Assembly: GCF_002970935.1 (NCBI RefSeq)
Contig: NZ_CP027194.1
Span: 2,232,001-2,296,000 of the forward strand
From: Lactobacillus sp. CBA3606
Lineage (GTDB): Bacteria > Bacillota > Bacilli > Lactobacillales > Lactobacillaceae
Reading direction: 5' to 3'
Length of the DNA stretch: 64,000 nucleotides
The notes under the pieces are model-generated. The model was not told the DNA's origin and made no database searches. It saw only the letters and a program-made list of their open reading frames with translations. A program made the translations under genes and the position numbers. Below, one piece after another: positions 1-8,624 of this stretch (within the stretch, counting starts at the first letter, position 1; every line of letters starts with the position of its first letter).

Positions 1-1167
1 GTCATTGCCGGAATGAACATTACGCCGGCACGAAAACAAACCTTTGATTTTTCAACACCGTATTACACATCGGGGGTTGTCATGGCGGTGGCAAAAGGGA
101 GTAAGATTACTAGTTTTAAAGGTTTAAAGGGGAAAACCGTTGCTTTGAAAACTGGGACGGCGGGCGCGGCCTATGCTAAGTCCATTCAAAGTAAATATGG
201 GTTTAAAATTAAGTATTTCAATGATTCTAATAACATGTATAACGATGTCAAAGTAGGTAATTCATCAGCCTGTTTTGAAGATTATCCAGTGATGTCATAC
301 GGGATTAAAAATGGGATTGCGTTAAAGATTGCGTCAAAACAATACGCTGCGGGTGATTATGGCTTTGCCGTTAAAAAAGGCAAAAACACTGAATTATTGA
401 AGCAATTTAATGCCGGCTTAAAAGCAATTAAAGCGGATGGCACGTATCAAAAAATTGTTAATAAGTATTTACACTCGAGTGAAGCAAAATTAACTGGTGA
501 AACTGCCAGCAGTCGGACGTTTGTTGGGCTGTTCACGCAGAACTTCAGTACCATCAGCAGTGGGTTGTTGATGACATTAGAGTTAACGGTCATTTCAATT
601 ATTTTAGCCACTATCTTAGGTATGATTCTAGGCGTCTTAGGCGTGATGCCTGGCAAGCTGGGACCTGCAATTTCTAGCACGATTATTTATATCTTTCGTG
701 GGATGCCATTAATGGTGTTGGCCTTCTTTATCTATATTGGTTTTCCAGATTTGATTGGGCACGGGTTTAAAATTCCTGCCTTTATCGCTGGGATGGTAAC
801 GTTGATGCTGAATGAAGGGGCGTATACCGGGGCCTTTGTTAAAGGTGGTTTCCAAGCAGTTGATGCCGGTCAGATGGAGGCGGCTCGCTCACTGGGGTTA
901 CCTTATTGGACTGCGATGCGCAAAGTCATTATGCCCCAAGGAATTCGCATTATGATTCCGTCATTTATCAACCAATTTATCATTACGTTAAAGGATACGT
1001 CGATTCTATCGGTTATTGGGATTGTTGAATTAACCCAAACCGGGACGTTGATTATTGCCCGTAACTTTGAAGGGTTCAAAATTTGGTTAATGATTGCGAT
1101 TATTTACCTCATTATTATTACTTTATTGACATGGTTATCGAATTGGGTTCAAAGGAGGTTAGGTTAA
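1..1167 (+). CDS. Amino-acid (glutamine-type) ABC transporter, fused substrate-binding and permease protein, 5' partial
   Basis: The reading frame is open from base 1, so the true start lies upstream; an internal ATG at 13 is not the real start. The visible N-terminal ~165 residues are the second lobe of a type 2 periplasmic binding domain (motifs [15 protein letters not shown] and [10 protein letters not shown]). The remainder is a membrane permease domain with several hydrophobic segments and the EAA loop (EAARSLGLP...MPQG) that docks the ATPase. Such fused GlnP-like proteins import polar amino acids using tethered binding domains. A signal peptide, and possibly a second binding domain, would lie outside the window. 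It is followed after 2 bases by its ATPase gene. The class is certain; the substrate is inferred from family only. Confidence 0.9.
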   Translation, partial: VIAGMNITPARKQTFDFSTPYYTSGVVMAVAKGSKITSFKGLKGKTVALKTGTAGAAYAKSIQSKYGFKIKYFNDSNNMYNDVKVGNSSACFEDYPVMSYGIKNGIALKIASKQYAAGDYGFAVKKGKNTELLKQFNAGLKAIKADGTYQKIVNKYLHSSEAKLTGETASSRTFVGLFTQNFSTISSGLLMTLELTVISIILATILGMILGVLGVMPGKLGPAISSTIIYIFRGMPLMVLAFFIYIGFPDLIGHGFKIPAFIAGMVTLMLNEGAYTGAFVKGGFQAVDAGQMEAARSLGLPYWTAMRKVIMPQGIRIMIPSFINQFIITLKDTSILSVIGIVELTQTGTLIIARNFEGFKIWLMIAIIYLIIITLLTWLSNWVQRRLG

Positions 1168-1169
1168 CA

Positions 1170-1904
1170 ATGGCTAAAGTCAGTGTGCAAGATTTACACA
1201 AAAGTTATGGGGATAATGAAGTCTTAAAAGGGCTGAATTTAGAAGTTCAGAATAATGAAGTTGTTTGTATGATTGGGCCTTCGGGTTCGGGGAAAAGTAC
1301 TTTTTTGCGCTGCTTAAATGATTTAGAAGTTCCTAGCCAGGGTAAGGTGATTATTAGTGATTATGATTTATCTGATCGGGCTACAAATATTAACCTGGTA
1401 CGGGCTAATATTGGGATGGTTTTTCAACACTTTAATTTATTTCCACATTTAACCGTGTTGCAAAATATTACGTTAGCGCCGATTCAACTCAAAAAAGCCA
1501 CTAAGACAGCCGCTGAAACAGCCGCGCGCAAGTTGTTGGATACAGTTGGCTTGGCAGACAAGGCGGATGCAATGCCACAATCATTATCTGGTGGGCAACA
1601 ACAACGAGTTGCCATTGCCCGTGCTTTAGCCATGCGACCAAAGATCATGTTGTTTGATGAACCGACTTCAGCGTTGGACCCCGAAATGGTGGGCGATGTA
1701 TTAGACGTTATGAAAAAATTAGCGGCTGATGGCATGACGATGATTGTTGTCACGCATGAGATGGGATTTGCTAAAGAAGTCGCCGATCGAGTTGTCTTCA
1801 TGGCCGATGGGTTAATTCAGGAAAGTGGGCGCCCAGCAGATATTTTCGATCATCCGCAAAGTCCACGGTTACAAGATTTCTTGAATAAAGTGATTAATGT
1901 TTAA
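1170..1904 (+). CDS. glnQ: Amino-acid ABC transporter ATP-binding protein (GlnQ-like)
   Basis: A 244-residue polar-amino-acid ABC ATPase that energises the permease encoded just upstream. Walker A is GPSGSGKST, the signature is LSGGQQQR and Walker B is IMLFDEP, followed by a switch His in VTHEMG. A longer frame opens at 1083, but the ATG at 1170 is preceded by AAAGGAGG at 1151-1158 and gives the standard family N-terminus ([14 protein letters not shown]), so that start is preferred. The ribosome binding site sits inside the end of the upstream gene, which implies a two-gene operon closed by the terminator at 1926-1973. Substrate specificity cannot be read from the sequence. Confidence 0.93.
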   Translation: MAKVSVQDLHKSYGDNEVLKGLNLEVQNNEVVCMIGPSGSGKSTFLRCLNDLEVPSQGKVIISDYDLSDRATNINLVRANIGMVFQHFNLFPHLTVLQNITLAPIQLKKATKTAAETAARKLLDTVGLADKADAMPQSLSGGQQQRVAIARALAMRPKIMLFDEPTSALDPEMVGDVLDVMKKLAADGMTMIVVTHEMGFAKEVADRVVFMADGLIQESGRPADIFDHPQSPRLQDFLNKVINV

Positions 1905-1925
1905 TGGTCCCATGTTTCAGGAGTC

Positions 1926-1973
1926 AAAAAGGCAACTGGTGTTGAGCTTGGCTCAGTACCAGTTGCCTTTTTA
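1926..1973 (+). terminator. Rho-independent terminator after glnQ
   Basis: Inverted repeat AAAGGCAACTGGT (1928-1940) / ACCAGTTGCCTTT (1958-1970), extended inward by GTTGAGC/GCTCAGT, followed by a T run. Confidence 0.9.
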
Positions 1974-1994
1974 TGGAAAATATAATGAGGATGA

Positions 1995-2131
1995 TTTTTG
2001 AAACTAGGCGAGGAAACACGTTCTTTTAAGGACGTGATAAATAGCTGTAACCGCTGGGCATAGTGCTAGCCGCTATTGCGTAAGTTAGCAGTGTTCTCAG
2101 AAGCTCGGTCGTTTATGGCCGAGTAGTTCAC
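1995..2131 (+). mobile_element. Miniature IS200/IS605-type element (MITE) carrying a probable omega-RNA region, no tnpB
   Basis: Bases 1995-2042 match the left end of the tnpB element (28245-28292) with few differences. Bases 2034-2131 match its right end (29659-29756). The two joined ends share the microhomology GTGATAAAT at 2034-2042, so the element looks like an internal deletion of a larger IS605-family copy. The left-end hairpin is perfect here: CACGTTC (2017-2023) with GGACGTG (2030-2036). The right end has a nested hairpin around CGC-TATT-GCG (2071-2080) and a terminal hairpin (2104-2123) close to the end TTCAC. The right-end region corresponds to where TnpB guide RNAs are encoded. There is no coding capacity. 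It could be mobilised by TnpA only in trans. Confidence 0.82.
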
Positions 2132-2357
2132 AAGGGAAACTAAGCCGTGAAATTTTGAGGCTAAACTGCTCAGCTGTCTTGGATAAGGTCCCCGTTTTAG
2201 CAAATATGAGGAATACTTGTAGCAGATCGTTATCTAACATGACTTCAGTTCCTAGGATACGTTATCTGTATACTAGCATGTTTAATTAGTAATTTTCAAT
2301 TCACGAGTTTGTCTTTATACTAAGGTCACCCAGTTCAGGAAAGGTTGATTGATATAA
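2132..2357 (+). promoter_or_regulatory. Non-coding stretch with candidate promoter for the aldo/keto reductase gene
   Basis: No gene or known RNA family is recognised between the miniature element and the start at 2358. A candidate promoter is TTTTCA (2293-2298), 17-bp spacer, TATACT (2316-2321). A purine-rich ribosome binding site (AGGAAAGG) lies at about 2337-2344. The part at 2132-2280 holds nothing I can name. If the miniature element makes a guide RNA, its guide would be read from 2132 onward. Confidence 0.45.
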
Positions 2358-3224
2358 ATGATAAAAATTCCAACGATTAAATTAAATGATGGTAATGAAA
2401 TTCCGGCAATGGGCTTTGGCACTTTTCAGATTCCGAATGATGGTTCAACATACAAAGCGGTTAGACAAGCGTTAGCCTTTGGTTATCGACATATTGATAC
2501 AGCTGTGGCCTATTTTAATGAAGCCGAAGTGGGGCAAGCTATTCGAGATAGTCAGATTCCCCGTGACCAGATTTGGGTAACTAGTAAGCTTTGGTTACAA
2601 GACTATGGTTTTGAAGCGGCAACGAAAGCCATCGATCGGTCACTTGAAAAATTAGGGTTAGACTACTTAGATTTATATTTGATTCATCAACCCTATGGTG
2701 ATGTTCCTGGTGCTTGGCGAGCCATGGAAGAAGCGAAACAAGCGGGTAAAATCAGGTCGATTGGTGTTTCAAATATGACACCCAAAATTTGGTCAGAATT
2801 TGTGCCAAAGTTCGCAACGATGCCAGCAGTTAATCAAGTTGAATTTAATCCATATTTTCAGCAGACTGCACTACGACAAATCTTGAAAAAAAGTGATGTT
2901 CGATTAGAAGCGTGGGCGCCTTTAGGTCAAGGTAATCAGCGCCTAATGACCGATCCAGTTATCACGAAAATAGCGATCAACTATCACAAAGATGTCGGAC
3001 AAATCATTTTACGATTTGAATATCAAAGCAATGTTATTGTCTTTCCTAAATCTGTTCATCGTGAACGAATTAAGACTAACTTGAATATCTTTGATTTTGA
3101 ATTGACCGGTGATGAGATGAATCAGATTAAGCACCTTGATAAAAATCAGGGACAACATGATCCTGATGCTCCCGGAGTTTCAGCTATGTTATTGTCTGCA
3201 TTTGATGTCCATTCGAATGATTAG
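2358..3224 (+). CDS. Aldo/keto reductase
   Basis: A 288-residue NAD(P)H-dependent aldo/keto reductase of the DkgA/AKR5-like group, reducing small aldehydes and ketones in the cytoplasm. The TIM-barrel family motifs are present: GFGTFQIPN near residue 20, YRHIDTAVAYFNE (catalytic Asp and Tyr near residues 50 and 55), TSKLW (catalytic Lys) and YLIHQPYG (catalytic His). The C-terminal cofactor region has VIVFPKSVHRERI. Length is normal for the family. It is followed 28 bases later by an SDR gene on the same strand, so two oxidoreductases may be co-transcribed. The physiological substrate is unknown. Confidence 0.9.
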   Translation: MIKIPTIKLNDGNEIPAMGFGTFQIPNDGSTYKAVRQALAFGYRHIDTAVAYFNEAEVGQAIRDSQIPRDQIWVTSKLWLQDYGFEAATKAIDRSLEKLGLDYLDLYLIHQPYGDVPGAWRAMEEAKQAGKIRSIGVSNMTPKIWSEFVPKFATMPAVNQVEFNPYFQQTALRQILKKSDVRLEAWAPLGQGNQRLMTDPVITKIAINYHKDVGQIILRFEYQSNVIVFPKSVHRERIKTNLNIFDFELTGDEMNQIKHLDKNQGQHDPDAPGVSAMLLSAFDVHSND

Positions 3225-3252
3225 AATAATACAAAATGTGAGGGATTGAGAC

Positions 3253-3966
3253 ATGGCAAAAGTTTTTATTACTGGTTCAACGGATGGTCTTGGGCTATTA
3301 ACCGCTCAGAAGTTAATTTCGATGGGAAATGAAGTTGTGTTGCATGCACGTAATCAGCGAAGAGCTAGTGATGTACACAAAAAATTACCAGGTGCGAAGG
3401 TTCTGATTGGTGATCTTGGTAATCAGAATGAGGTTGAAGTTTTAGCAAAACAAATGAATGGGATAGAGCGCTTTGACACGATTATCCATAATGCCGGTAT
3501 CGCCGTGGATGATCCACAACTTATTTTTCGTGTTAATGTCATCGCACCGTACTTGTTAACCGCCTTAGCTCGTCAACCAAAACGGTTGGTCTATGTTTCA
3601 TCTGGCATGCATCGTGGTAGTACTTTTGATGTTAATCATTTAGCCCAAACAACGGACTACTCAGCATCCAAACTACAGGTTTTAATGTTAGCTAAAGCAA
3701 TCGCACGACTGTGGCCGACTGTTGCAACTAATGCGGTAGATCCTGGCTGGGTGCCAACTAAAATGGGTGGTCGCGGTGCCAGTGATAATCTAGAACAAGG
3801 CTATGCAGGCCAGGTTTGGTTAGCAACGACAGCCGATTCGTCGCTAACTGGCCAATATTTATATCATTCACAACCTAGTAGATATGATCAACGCGCTGAT
3901 AACGTTGAGCTACAGACACAACTTTTAAAGCAATTAAAAGAGATTACGGGTATCTCGTTGGCATAG
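3253..3966 (+). CDS. Short-chain dehydrogenase/reductase (SDR)
   Basis: A 237-residue classical SDR. The N-terminus has the Rossmann nucleotide-binding motif TGSTDGLGLLTA, followed by HNAG, the serine strand YVSSGMHRG and the catalytic pair in DYSASK (YxxxK). The C-terminal region contains DPGWVPTKMGG, typical of this subfamily. GAGG lies upstream of the ATG at 3253. It follows the aldo/keto reductase gene closely, and no terminator separates them. Substrate is unknown; a role in reductive detoxification with its neighbour is inference. Confidence 0.88.
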   Translation: MAKVFITGSTDGLGLLTAQKLISMGNEVVLHARNQRRASDVHKKLPGAKVLIGDLGNQNEVEVLAKQMNGIERFDTIIHNAGIAVDDPQLIFRVNVIAPYLLTALARQPKRLVYVSSGMHRGSTFDVNHLAQTTDYSASKLQVLMLAKAIARLWPTVATNAVDPGWVPTKMGGRGASDNLEQGYAGQVWLATTADSSLTGQYLYHSQPSRYDQRADNVELQTQLLKQLKEITGISLA

Positions 3967-4084
3967 TTTTTAATAGTGTCAGTTCTGAACGACTTTATTT
4001 TGGTTTTTTACAAAAATAAGGCCGTTTTTTGTATTTTTTAATAGTAGGTAATCGTAATTTGCGTTATTAAATTGAGATGAAAAA

Positions 4085-4137
4085 CCACTATGAGTTATTA
4101 GCTGACTGGTGCTAAGTCAGCTAATAACTCATAGTGG
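4085..4137 (-). terminator. Long hairpin terminator for the minus-strand LURP-one-like gene
   Basis: A near-perfect 22-bp inverted repeat begins CCACTATGAGTTATTAGC and has its partner ending at 4137. On the minus strand it is followed by TTTT (complement of 4081-4084). It lies between convergent genes. Confidence 0.75.
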
Positions 4138-4162
4138 TAGTCAGATCGTCTTAAACTAGCGG

Positions 4163-4735
4163 TTACTTGATTGGTTTGGATAAGTCACTTTGGTGGGGAT
4201 GCAGCGTATAGTTACTTTCACCGAAAGTGACGTGATAGCCATCAGTTGTCGCCCGTTGCTGATTACGATTCGTTGGTTTACGCCAATGGTCTAAGATAGC
4301 AGCAATACAAATACAGAGGGGCTCTGTGACTTGATCGGTAATGGTCAGTTCAAAAGCTTCACCATTAGTTGTGACGACCGGTCGCATGGTCATGACCAGT
4401 TCGGTACCGTGATAAATACGATAACTTTCGGTGTTTAAACTGCCCATAATAATCCAACGTAATTTACGAACATAAATCATTTCATGCCAAAAGCCAAACG
4501 TGCGACTGATAGAGCCGACGTTTTGGCGATTGTAATATAAATCAAACTTTGGCAAAATACCGAGTGAAGTTTGCTTAATTTCGGCGAGCAGTTCACCTTG
4601 AATGGCATAGAGGCTGAGGGCGTCTTGACGACGGCCCCAACGACCGACAAGCAAGTAATGTGATTGGTCATGTGCATCCCGAATGACCCGCGCGCCTTTA
4701 GCAAAACTGTTGCGGCTGAAATATAGTTGACGCAT
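4163..4735 (-). CDS. LURP-one-related (YxjI-like) family protein
   Basis: A 190-residue cytoplasmic protein of the LURP-one-related/YxjI beta-barrel-like family. The N-terminal pattern (MRQLYFSRNSFAKGARVIRD) and the repeated short beta strands with RIYHGTELVM and YELTITD-like segments resemble this family, whose biochemical role is not established. No signal peptide or membrane segment is visible. GAGGG lies upstream of the ATG at 4735. The HAD phosphatase gene lies upstream on the same strand with 24 bases between them, so the pair is probably co-transcribed and ended by the hairpin at 4085-4137. Family assignment is moderate. Confidence 0.6.
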   Translation of the reverse strand: MRQLYFSRNSFAKGARVIRDAHDQSHYLLVGRWGRRQDALSLYAIQGELLAEIKQTSLGILPKFDLYYNRQNVGSISRTFGFWHEMIYVRKLRWIIMGSLNTESYRIYHGTELVMTMRPVVTTNGEAFELTITDQVTEPLCICIAAILDHWRKPTNRNQQRATTDGYHVTFGESNYTLHPHQSDLSKPIK

Positions 4736-4759
4736 GTCAAACCCTCATTTCCCATTTAA

Positions 4760-5629
4760 CTAGTTCTGCGCTAGCACGGCCAAGATGGCTTTACCAACAC
4801 CATCGTTCACGTTAGTGTCTGTGACATGATTGGCAAGTTGCTTAACTTCCGTAGTCGCATTACCCATCGCATAACTGGTGTCGGCTAATTTTAGCATGGA
4901 AACATCATTATTATTATCGCCGATTGCCATCACGTTGGTCATCGGCGTATTCAACATATTGGCATAGCGTTCAACCGCAATCCCTTTTTGGGCATTGATA
5001 TTGTTGATTTCAATATTTGACCGCGATGATGAGGTGATTTTAATTGAAGAGTGTTTGGCTAGCAAGTCAGCCGATAATGGTTGGAGTTCTGCTGGTCCAG
5101 CTTGACTAAAGGTAATAATTTTCATGACGTGATTTTTGGGATCATCTAACAAATCGTTATAGTCGTCGACATAATTAATATCCATTAATTCTAGACGCGC
5201 CGAGGCGAGTGAAACGGCAATTTTAAACGATGTATCTGGATTTAAGTTCGTCAGTAAGTGCGCGATTTCTTCGATACGTTTGGCTTTGTTATTAGAATAG
5301 ACGCCATCATTGCCAACCACTTCAAAGTAATAGCCACGCGCGGTTAACGTATGGAAAATGGCCCGGGCGACCGTTTTAGTGATGGGGACCATGTCTAGCA
5401 TTTTGCCGGAAGCATCAAATACTTCAGCACCGTTTAATGTAATTAGTGGTGCGGTAATCCCTTGAGCCGCTAGTAAGGGTTGCGCTTCAGAGTAGCGACG
5501 ACCGGTTGAAACGATGAAATGGACGCCTTGCTGCTGAGCTTTCAGAATTGCTTGCGCGTTAAAATCAGAAACCGTCATTTCGTTATTTAACAAAGTACCA
5601 TCCATGTCAGAAGCGATAATCGAAATCAT
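4760..5629 (-). CDS. Cof-type HAD-IIB family phosphatase
   Basis: A 289-residue haloacid-dehalogenase-superfamily hydrolase of the Cof/YidA type, expected to dephosphorylate sugar phosphates or related metabolites. Motif I is SDMDGTLLN at residues 6-14 with both catalytic Asp residues, motif II is STGRR, and motif III/IV is GDNNNDVSML near the C-terminus. The large type IIB cap occupies the middle. AAGGATG precedes the ATG at 5629. It is the first gene of a probable two-gene minus-strand unit. Substrate is unknown. Unlike the HAD gene at 21118, motif I is canonical here. Confidence 0.92.
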   Translation of the reverse strand: MISIIASDMDGTLLNNEMTVSDFNAQAILKAQQQGVHFIVSTGRRYSEAQPLLAAQGITAPLITLNGAEVFDASGKMLDMVPITKTVARAIFHTLTARGYYFEVVGNDGVYSNNKAKRIEEIAHLLTNLNPDTSFKIAVSLASARLELMDINYVDDYNDLLDDPKNHVMKIITFSQAGPAELQPLSADLLAKHSSIKITSSSRSNIEINNINAQKGIAVERYANMLNTPMTNVMAIGDNNNDVSMLKLADTSYAMGNATTEVKQLANHVTDTNVNDGVGKAILAVLAQN

Positions 5630-5716
5630 GCTGTCACATCCTTAATTTTATTAATAACCCTATTCTAACATGTTTAAATCGGAATTCAGAATTATTATCA
5701 TTAGCGGTTTTGAGTA

Positions 5717-5725
5717 TGCTACAAT
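5717..5725 (+). promoter_or_regulatory. Extended -10 promoter of ung
   Basis: TGCTACAAT: an extended TGn followed by TACAAT, about 20 bases before the ung start. No good -35 box is visible, which fits an extended -10 promoter. Confidence 0.5.
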
Positions 5726-5744
5726 AATGCAAGAGGTGTTAAGG

Positions 5745-6437
5745 ATGAAAGCGTTTATTCATACTGACTGGTGGGACGTCTTAGAACCTGAATTTGAGCA
5801 GCCTTACTATCAGCAATTACACAAATTTTTAAAAGCAGAATATCGAACTAAAAATATCCATCCAGATATGTATAATATCTTTCAAGCTTTTGAATGGACG
5901 CCCTTTGCGGATACTAAAGTCGTGATTTTAGGCCAAGATCCTTATCATGGTCCTAATCAAGCACACGGGTTAAGCTTTTCAGTTTTGCCTGGCGTCCCGG
6001 TGCCACCGTCGTTAGTCAACATTTATAAAGAATTACAAACGGATGTCAGCTGTACACCGGTCAATCATGGCTATTTAGAGGCGTGGGCCAAGCAGGGCGT
6101 GCTGCTACTTAATTCCGTGTTGACCGTTCAAAATGGGGTGGCTTTTTCGCATGCCGGTAAGGGATGGGAACGGCTAACGGATGTTGCGATTCAACGATTA
6201 TCCGCGCGGCCAACCCCTGTGGTCTTCATTCTCTGGGGCAAAGCTGCACGTTCAAAAATTAAGCTGATTGATACGGCGACTAATGTGGTGTTACAAGCGC
6301 CTCATCCGAGTCCGTTATCTGCTTATCGTGGCTTTTTTGGATCAAAACCATTTTCTAAAACGAATTTGGCTTTGACATCTTTTGGGGAGCAACCGATTGA
6401 TTGGCAACTTCCCGCACAAGTCAGTCTTAAAAACTAA
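5745..6437 (+). CDS. ung: Uracil-DNA glycosylase
   Basis: A 230-residue family 1 uracil-DNA glycosylase that removes uracil from DNA to start base-excision repair. The water-activating motif [13 protein letters not shown] and the C-terminal DNA-intercalation motif [13 protein letters not shown] are both complete; the glycosylase core also shows [11 protein letters not shown] frame opens at 5670, but the ATG at 5745 follows AAGAGGTG and gives the typical N-terminus ([17 protein letters not shown]), so it is chosen. It lies 26 bases before pta, and that pairing may be a shared transcript. Confidence 0.96.
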   Translation: MKAFIHTDWWDVLEPEFEQPYYQQLHKFLKAEYRTKNIHPDMYNIFQAFEWTPFADTKVVILGQDPYHGPNQAHGLSFSVLPGVPVPPSLVNIYKELQTDVSCTPVNHGYLEAWAKQGVLLLNSVLTVQNGVAFSHAGKGWERLTDVAIQRLSARPTPVVFILWGKAARSKIKLIDTATNVVLQAPHPSPLSAYRGFFGSKPFSKTNLALTSFGEQPIDWQLPAQVSLKN

Positions 6438-6463
6438 TTAATTAATTTATTGGAGGTCATCGC

Positions 6464-7444
6464 ATGGATTTATTTACAGCATTGGCACAAAAGATTACTG
6501 GTAAGCATCAAACGATTGTTTTCCCTGAAGGAACGGAACCTCGAATTGTTGGGGCCGCAGCTCGGTTAGCCGCCGATGGTTTAGTGACACCGATTGTGTT
6601 AGGGAATGCGACACAGGTTCAGGCCGTGGCAACCGATTTAAAGGCCGATTTAACCGGCGTACAAGTCTTAGATCCCGCCACCTATCCTGCCGCTGATAAG
6701 CAAGCGATGCTAACCGCATTAGTGGCCCGGCGTAAAGGCAAGAATACGCCGGAACAAGCAGCTGAAATGCTTAAAGATGAAAATTACTTTGGGACGATGT
6801 TGGTTTATTTGGGCCAAGCTGATGGCATGGTTTCTGGTGCAGTTCACCCGACTGGTGATACTGTTCGACCAGCGCTACAAATTATTAAAACCAAGCCCGG
6901 GTCACATCGAATTAGTGGGGCGTTCATTATGCAAAAAGGTGATGAACGGTATGTTTTTGCGGATTGTGCGATTAATATTGATCCGGATGCTGATACATTA
7001 GCTGAGATTGCTTTACAAAGTGCGCACACGGCCAAAGTATTTGATATTGACCCTAAGGTCGCGATGCTAAGCTTTTCAACTAAGGGTTCTGCTAAAGGTG
7101 ATGCGGTCACTAAAGTGCAAGCGGCAACCGCTAAAGTCCAAGCCGCAGCACCAGACTTAGCCGTTGATGGTGAGTTACAATTTGATGCCGCCTTGGTTGA
7201 AAAGGTTGGGTTACAAAAAGCCCCAGACTCTAAAGTAGCTGGGCATGCCAATGTCTTTGTCTTCCCAGAGTTACAAGCTGGAAATATTGGCTACAAAATT
7301 GCGCAACGCTTAGGTGGTTTTGAAGCCGTGGGACCAATTTTACAGGGCTTGAACAAACCAGTGTCTGATTTGTCACGTGGTGCCAGCGAAGAAGATGTTT
7401 ATAAAGTTGCAATTATTACTGCAGCACAAGGCTTAGAGGCCTAA
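6464..7444 (+). CDS. pta: Phosphate acetyltransferase
   Basis: A 326-residue PTA_PTB-family enzyme that interconverts acetyl-CoA and acetyl phosphate in the cytoplasm, linking pyruvate catabolism to acetate and ATP formation. Recognisable signatures are FPEGTEPRI near the N-terminus, GMVSGAVHPTGDTVRPALQ, LSFSTKGSAKGDAVTKV and VDGELQFDAA. Length equals the short (class I) bacterial type, without an N-terminal regulatory domain. TTGGAGG lies just upstream of the ATG. It sits downstream of ung and ahead of tsaE, separated from the latter by a terminator-like hairpin and a new promoter. Confidence 0.96.
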   Translation: MDLFTALAQKITGKHQTIVFPEGTEPRIVGAAARLAADGLVTPIVLGNATQVQAVATDLKADLTGVQVLDPATYPAADKQAMLTALVARRKGKNTPEQAAEMLKDENYFGTMLVYLGQADGMVSGAVHPTGDTVRPALQIIKTKPGSHRISGAFIMQKGDERYVFADCAINIDPDADTLAEIALQSAHTAKVFDIDPKVAMLSFSTKGSAKGDAVTKVQAATAKVQAAAPDLAVDGELQFDAALVEKVGLQKAPDSKVAGHANVFVFPELQAGNIGYKIAQRLGGFEAVGPILQGLNKPVSDLSRGASEEDVYKVAIITAAQGLEA

Positions 7445-7454
7445 TGATTAGTTA

Positions 7455-7502
7455 AGCGGGAGAAACTCCGGAGCTTGTGCTTTGAAGTTGCTCGCGTTTT
7501 TT
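7455..7502 (+). terminator. Imperfect terminator after pta
   Basis: An imperfect GC-rich stem (GCGGGAGAAACT near 7457 against AAGTTGCTCGCG near 7486) is followed by a run of eight T residues. The tract merges into the next promoter. Confidence 0.6.
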
Positions 7503-7503
7503 T

Positions 7504-7509
7504 TATAAT
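7504..7509 (+). promoter_or_regulatory. -10 element upstream of tsaE
   Basis: TATAAT directly after the pta terminator T-run. No convincing -35 was identified. Confidence 0.4.
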
Positions 7510-7551
7510 GATAGTAAGCAATTAACAGGAATGGAGGCACTTAATAACGTA

Positions 7552-8013
7552 ATGGAATCAGTAACAGTCACATCACCCGAACAAACGATGCAACTTGGTG
7601 CCAAACTAGGCAAAATGGTACAACCGGGTGACTTAATTTTATTAGATGGTGATTTGGGTGCCGGCAAAACGACCTTTACTAAGGGATTAGCCAAAGGGTT
7701 AGGCATTGATCGCAATGTTAAAAGTCCAACGTTTACCTTGATTCGAGAATATCGTCAGGGACGGTTGCCACTTTATCACATGGATATTTATCGACTCGAG
7801 GATGGGGGCGCCGAAGATTTGGGCCTCGATGAATACTTTGATGGTGATGGTGTTAGTGTGGTCGAATGGTCAGAATTTATTCAAGACTTATTACCAGCAG
7901 CTTATTTACGGATTGCTTTAAAGCGTTCTGGGGCGGCGGATGAGCGTCGAACGATTACGTTAATGCCACAAGGGACGCATTATCAGAAGTTGGTTGAGCA
8001 ATTAGAGGGGTGA
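7552..8013 (+). CDS. tsaE: tRNA threonylcarbamoyladenosine biosynthesis ATPase TsaE
   Basis: A 153-residue P-loop ATPase of the TsaE (YdiB/YjeE) family. It works with TsaB/TsaD to make the t6A modification on ANN-decoding tRNAs. The Walker A motif is GDLGAGKTTF near residue 33, and SPTFTLIREY and VVEWSEF are further family signatures. An in-frame ATG exists at 7531, but GGAGG at 7534-7538 can only serve the ATG at 7552, so the shorter form is preferred. The GNAT gene follows immediately. TsaE and GNAT neighbours often accompany tsaB/rimI elsewhere; no tsaB is seen here. Confidence 0.93.
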   Translation: MESVTVTSPEQTMQLGAKLGKMVQPGDLILLDGDLGAGKTTFTKGLAKGLGIDRNVKSPTFTLIREYRQGRLPLYHMDIYRLEDGGAEDLGLDEYFDGDGVSVVEWSEFIQDLLPAAYLRIALKRSGAADERRTITLMPQGTHYQKLVEQLEG

Positions 8014-8022
8014 GTGACAACC

Positions 8023-8538
8023 ATGACAGCAACAGTTGTTGATGTTCGTCCGGCAGAAGCGGCCGATGCGGCACAATTATTGGCGTTATTGATGCAATTG
8101 GCGACTGAATCGAATACGTTTACTGTGGATGATGGTTTGGGAGAATTAAGTGAAGCGGATGAACGTCAGCAGATTGAACAGATTACCCGCACGACAACGA
8201 ATACCATCTTTGTGGCCGCTTTAGGCGAGCAATTAATTGGTATTGGCACAGTGCAAGCGACGGACGCACTCATTAAACAACAGGGTGAAGTGGGTGTCGC
8301 AGTTTTGAAACAATATTGGGGCGCTGGATTAGGGACTGCTTTGGTTGAAGAAGTGATGACTTGGTTTCGTGATTTTAGCACGTTAAAACAATTGACCTTA
8401 ACTGTCCAAACTAGAAATCACCGGGCAGTGAAACTTTATCGGCGACTTGGGTTTAAACAAGTGTTACCAACGCCGTATGAAGTGGTTGATCCAACCGGAA
8501 AAAAGGTTTTAGCCGTAGATATGACATTGGCGCTCTAA
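8023..8538 (+). CDS. GNAT family N-acetyltransferase
   Basis: A GCN5-related acetyltransferase of about 171 residues, using acetyl-CoA on an unknown acceptor. The central region shows the acetyl-CoA-binding segment VGVAVLKQYWGAGLGTALVEE (Q/RxxGxG/A type), followed by LTVQTRNHRAVKLYRRLGFK, a typical GNAT C-terminal motif. An in-frame GTG at 8014 would add three residues, but GAGGGG at 8005-8010 fits the ATG at 8023 better. It abuts tsaE and is probably co-transcribed. It resembles protein-modifying RimI-like or small-molecule GNATs; I cannot distinguish them. Confidence 0.85.
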   Translation: MTATVVDVRPAEAADAAQLLALLMQLATESNTFTVDDGLGELSEADERQQIEQITRTTTNTIFVAALGEQLIGIGTVQATDALIKQQGEVGVAVLKQYWGAGLGTALVEEVMTWFRDFSTLKQLTLTVQTRNHRAVKLYRRLGFKQVLPTPYEVVDPTGKKVLAVDMTLAL

Positions 8539-8580
8539 AGACAGTTGATTTCTTTGTGGTCAGTCGCTTTTAGGCGAAAA

Positions 8581-8608
8581 AAAAGAGTTTGGATTAGGTT
8601 CCAAACTC
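8581..8608 (-). terminator. Terminator for the minus-strand exonuclease gene
   Basis: Perfect 8-bp stem GAGTTTGG (8585-8592) / CCAAACTC (8601-8608). The minus strand continues into a run of eight T residues, complementary to A bases 8577-8584. Confidence 0.82.
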
Positions 8609-8624
8609 AGTAGTGTCATGTGGA

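Noticed and set aside
5670-5744. N-terminal extension of ung to 5670
   Set aside because: There is no ribosome binding site at 5670, the promoter TGCTACAAT lies inside the extension, and the ATG at 5745 has one and gives the family N-terminus.
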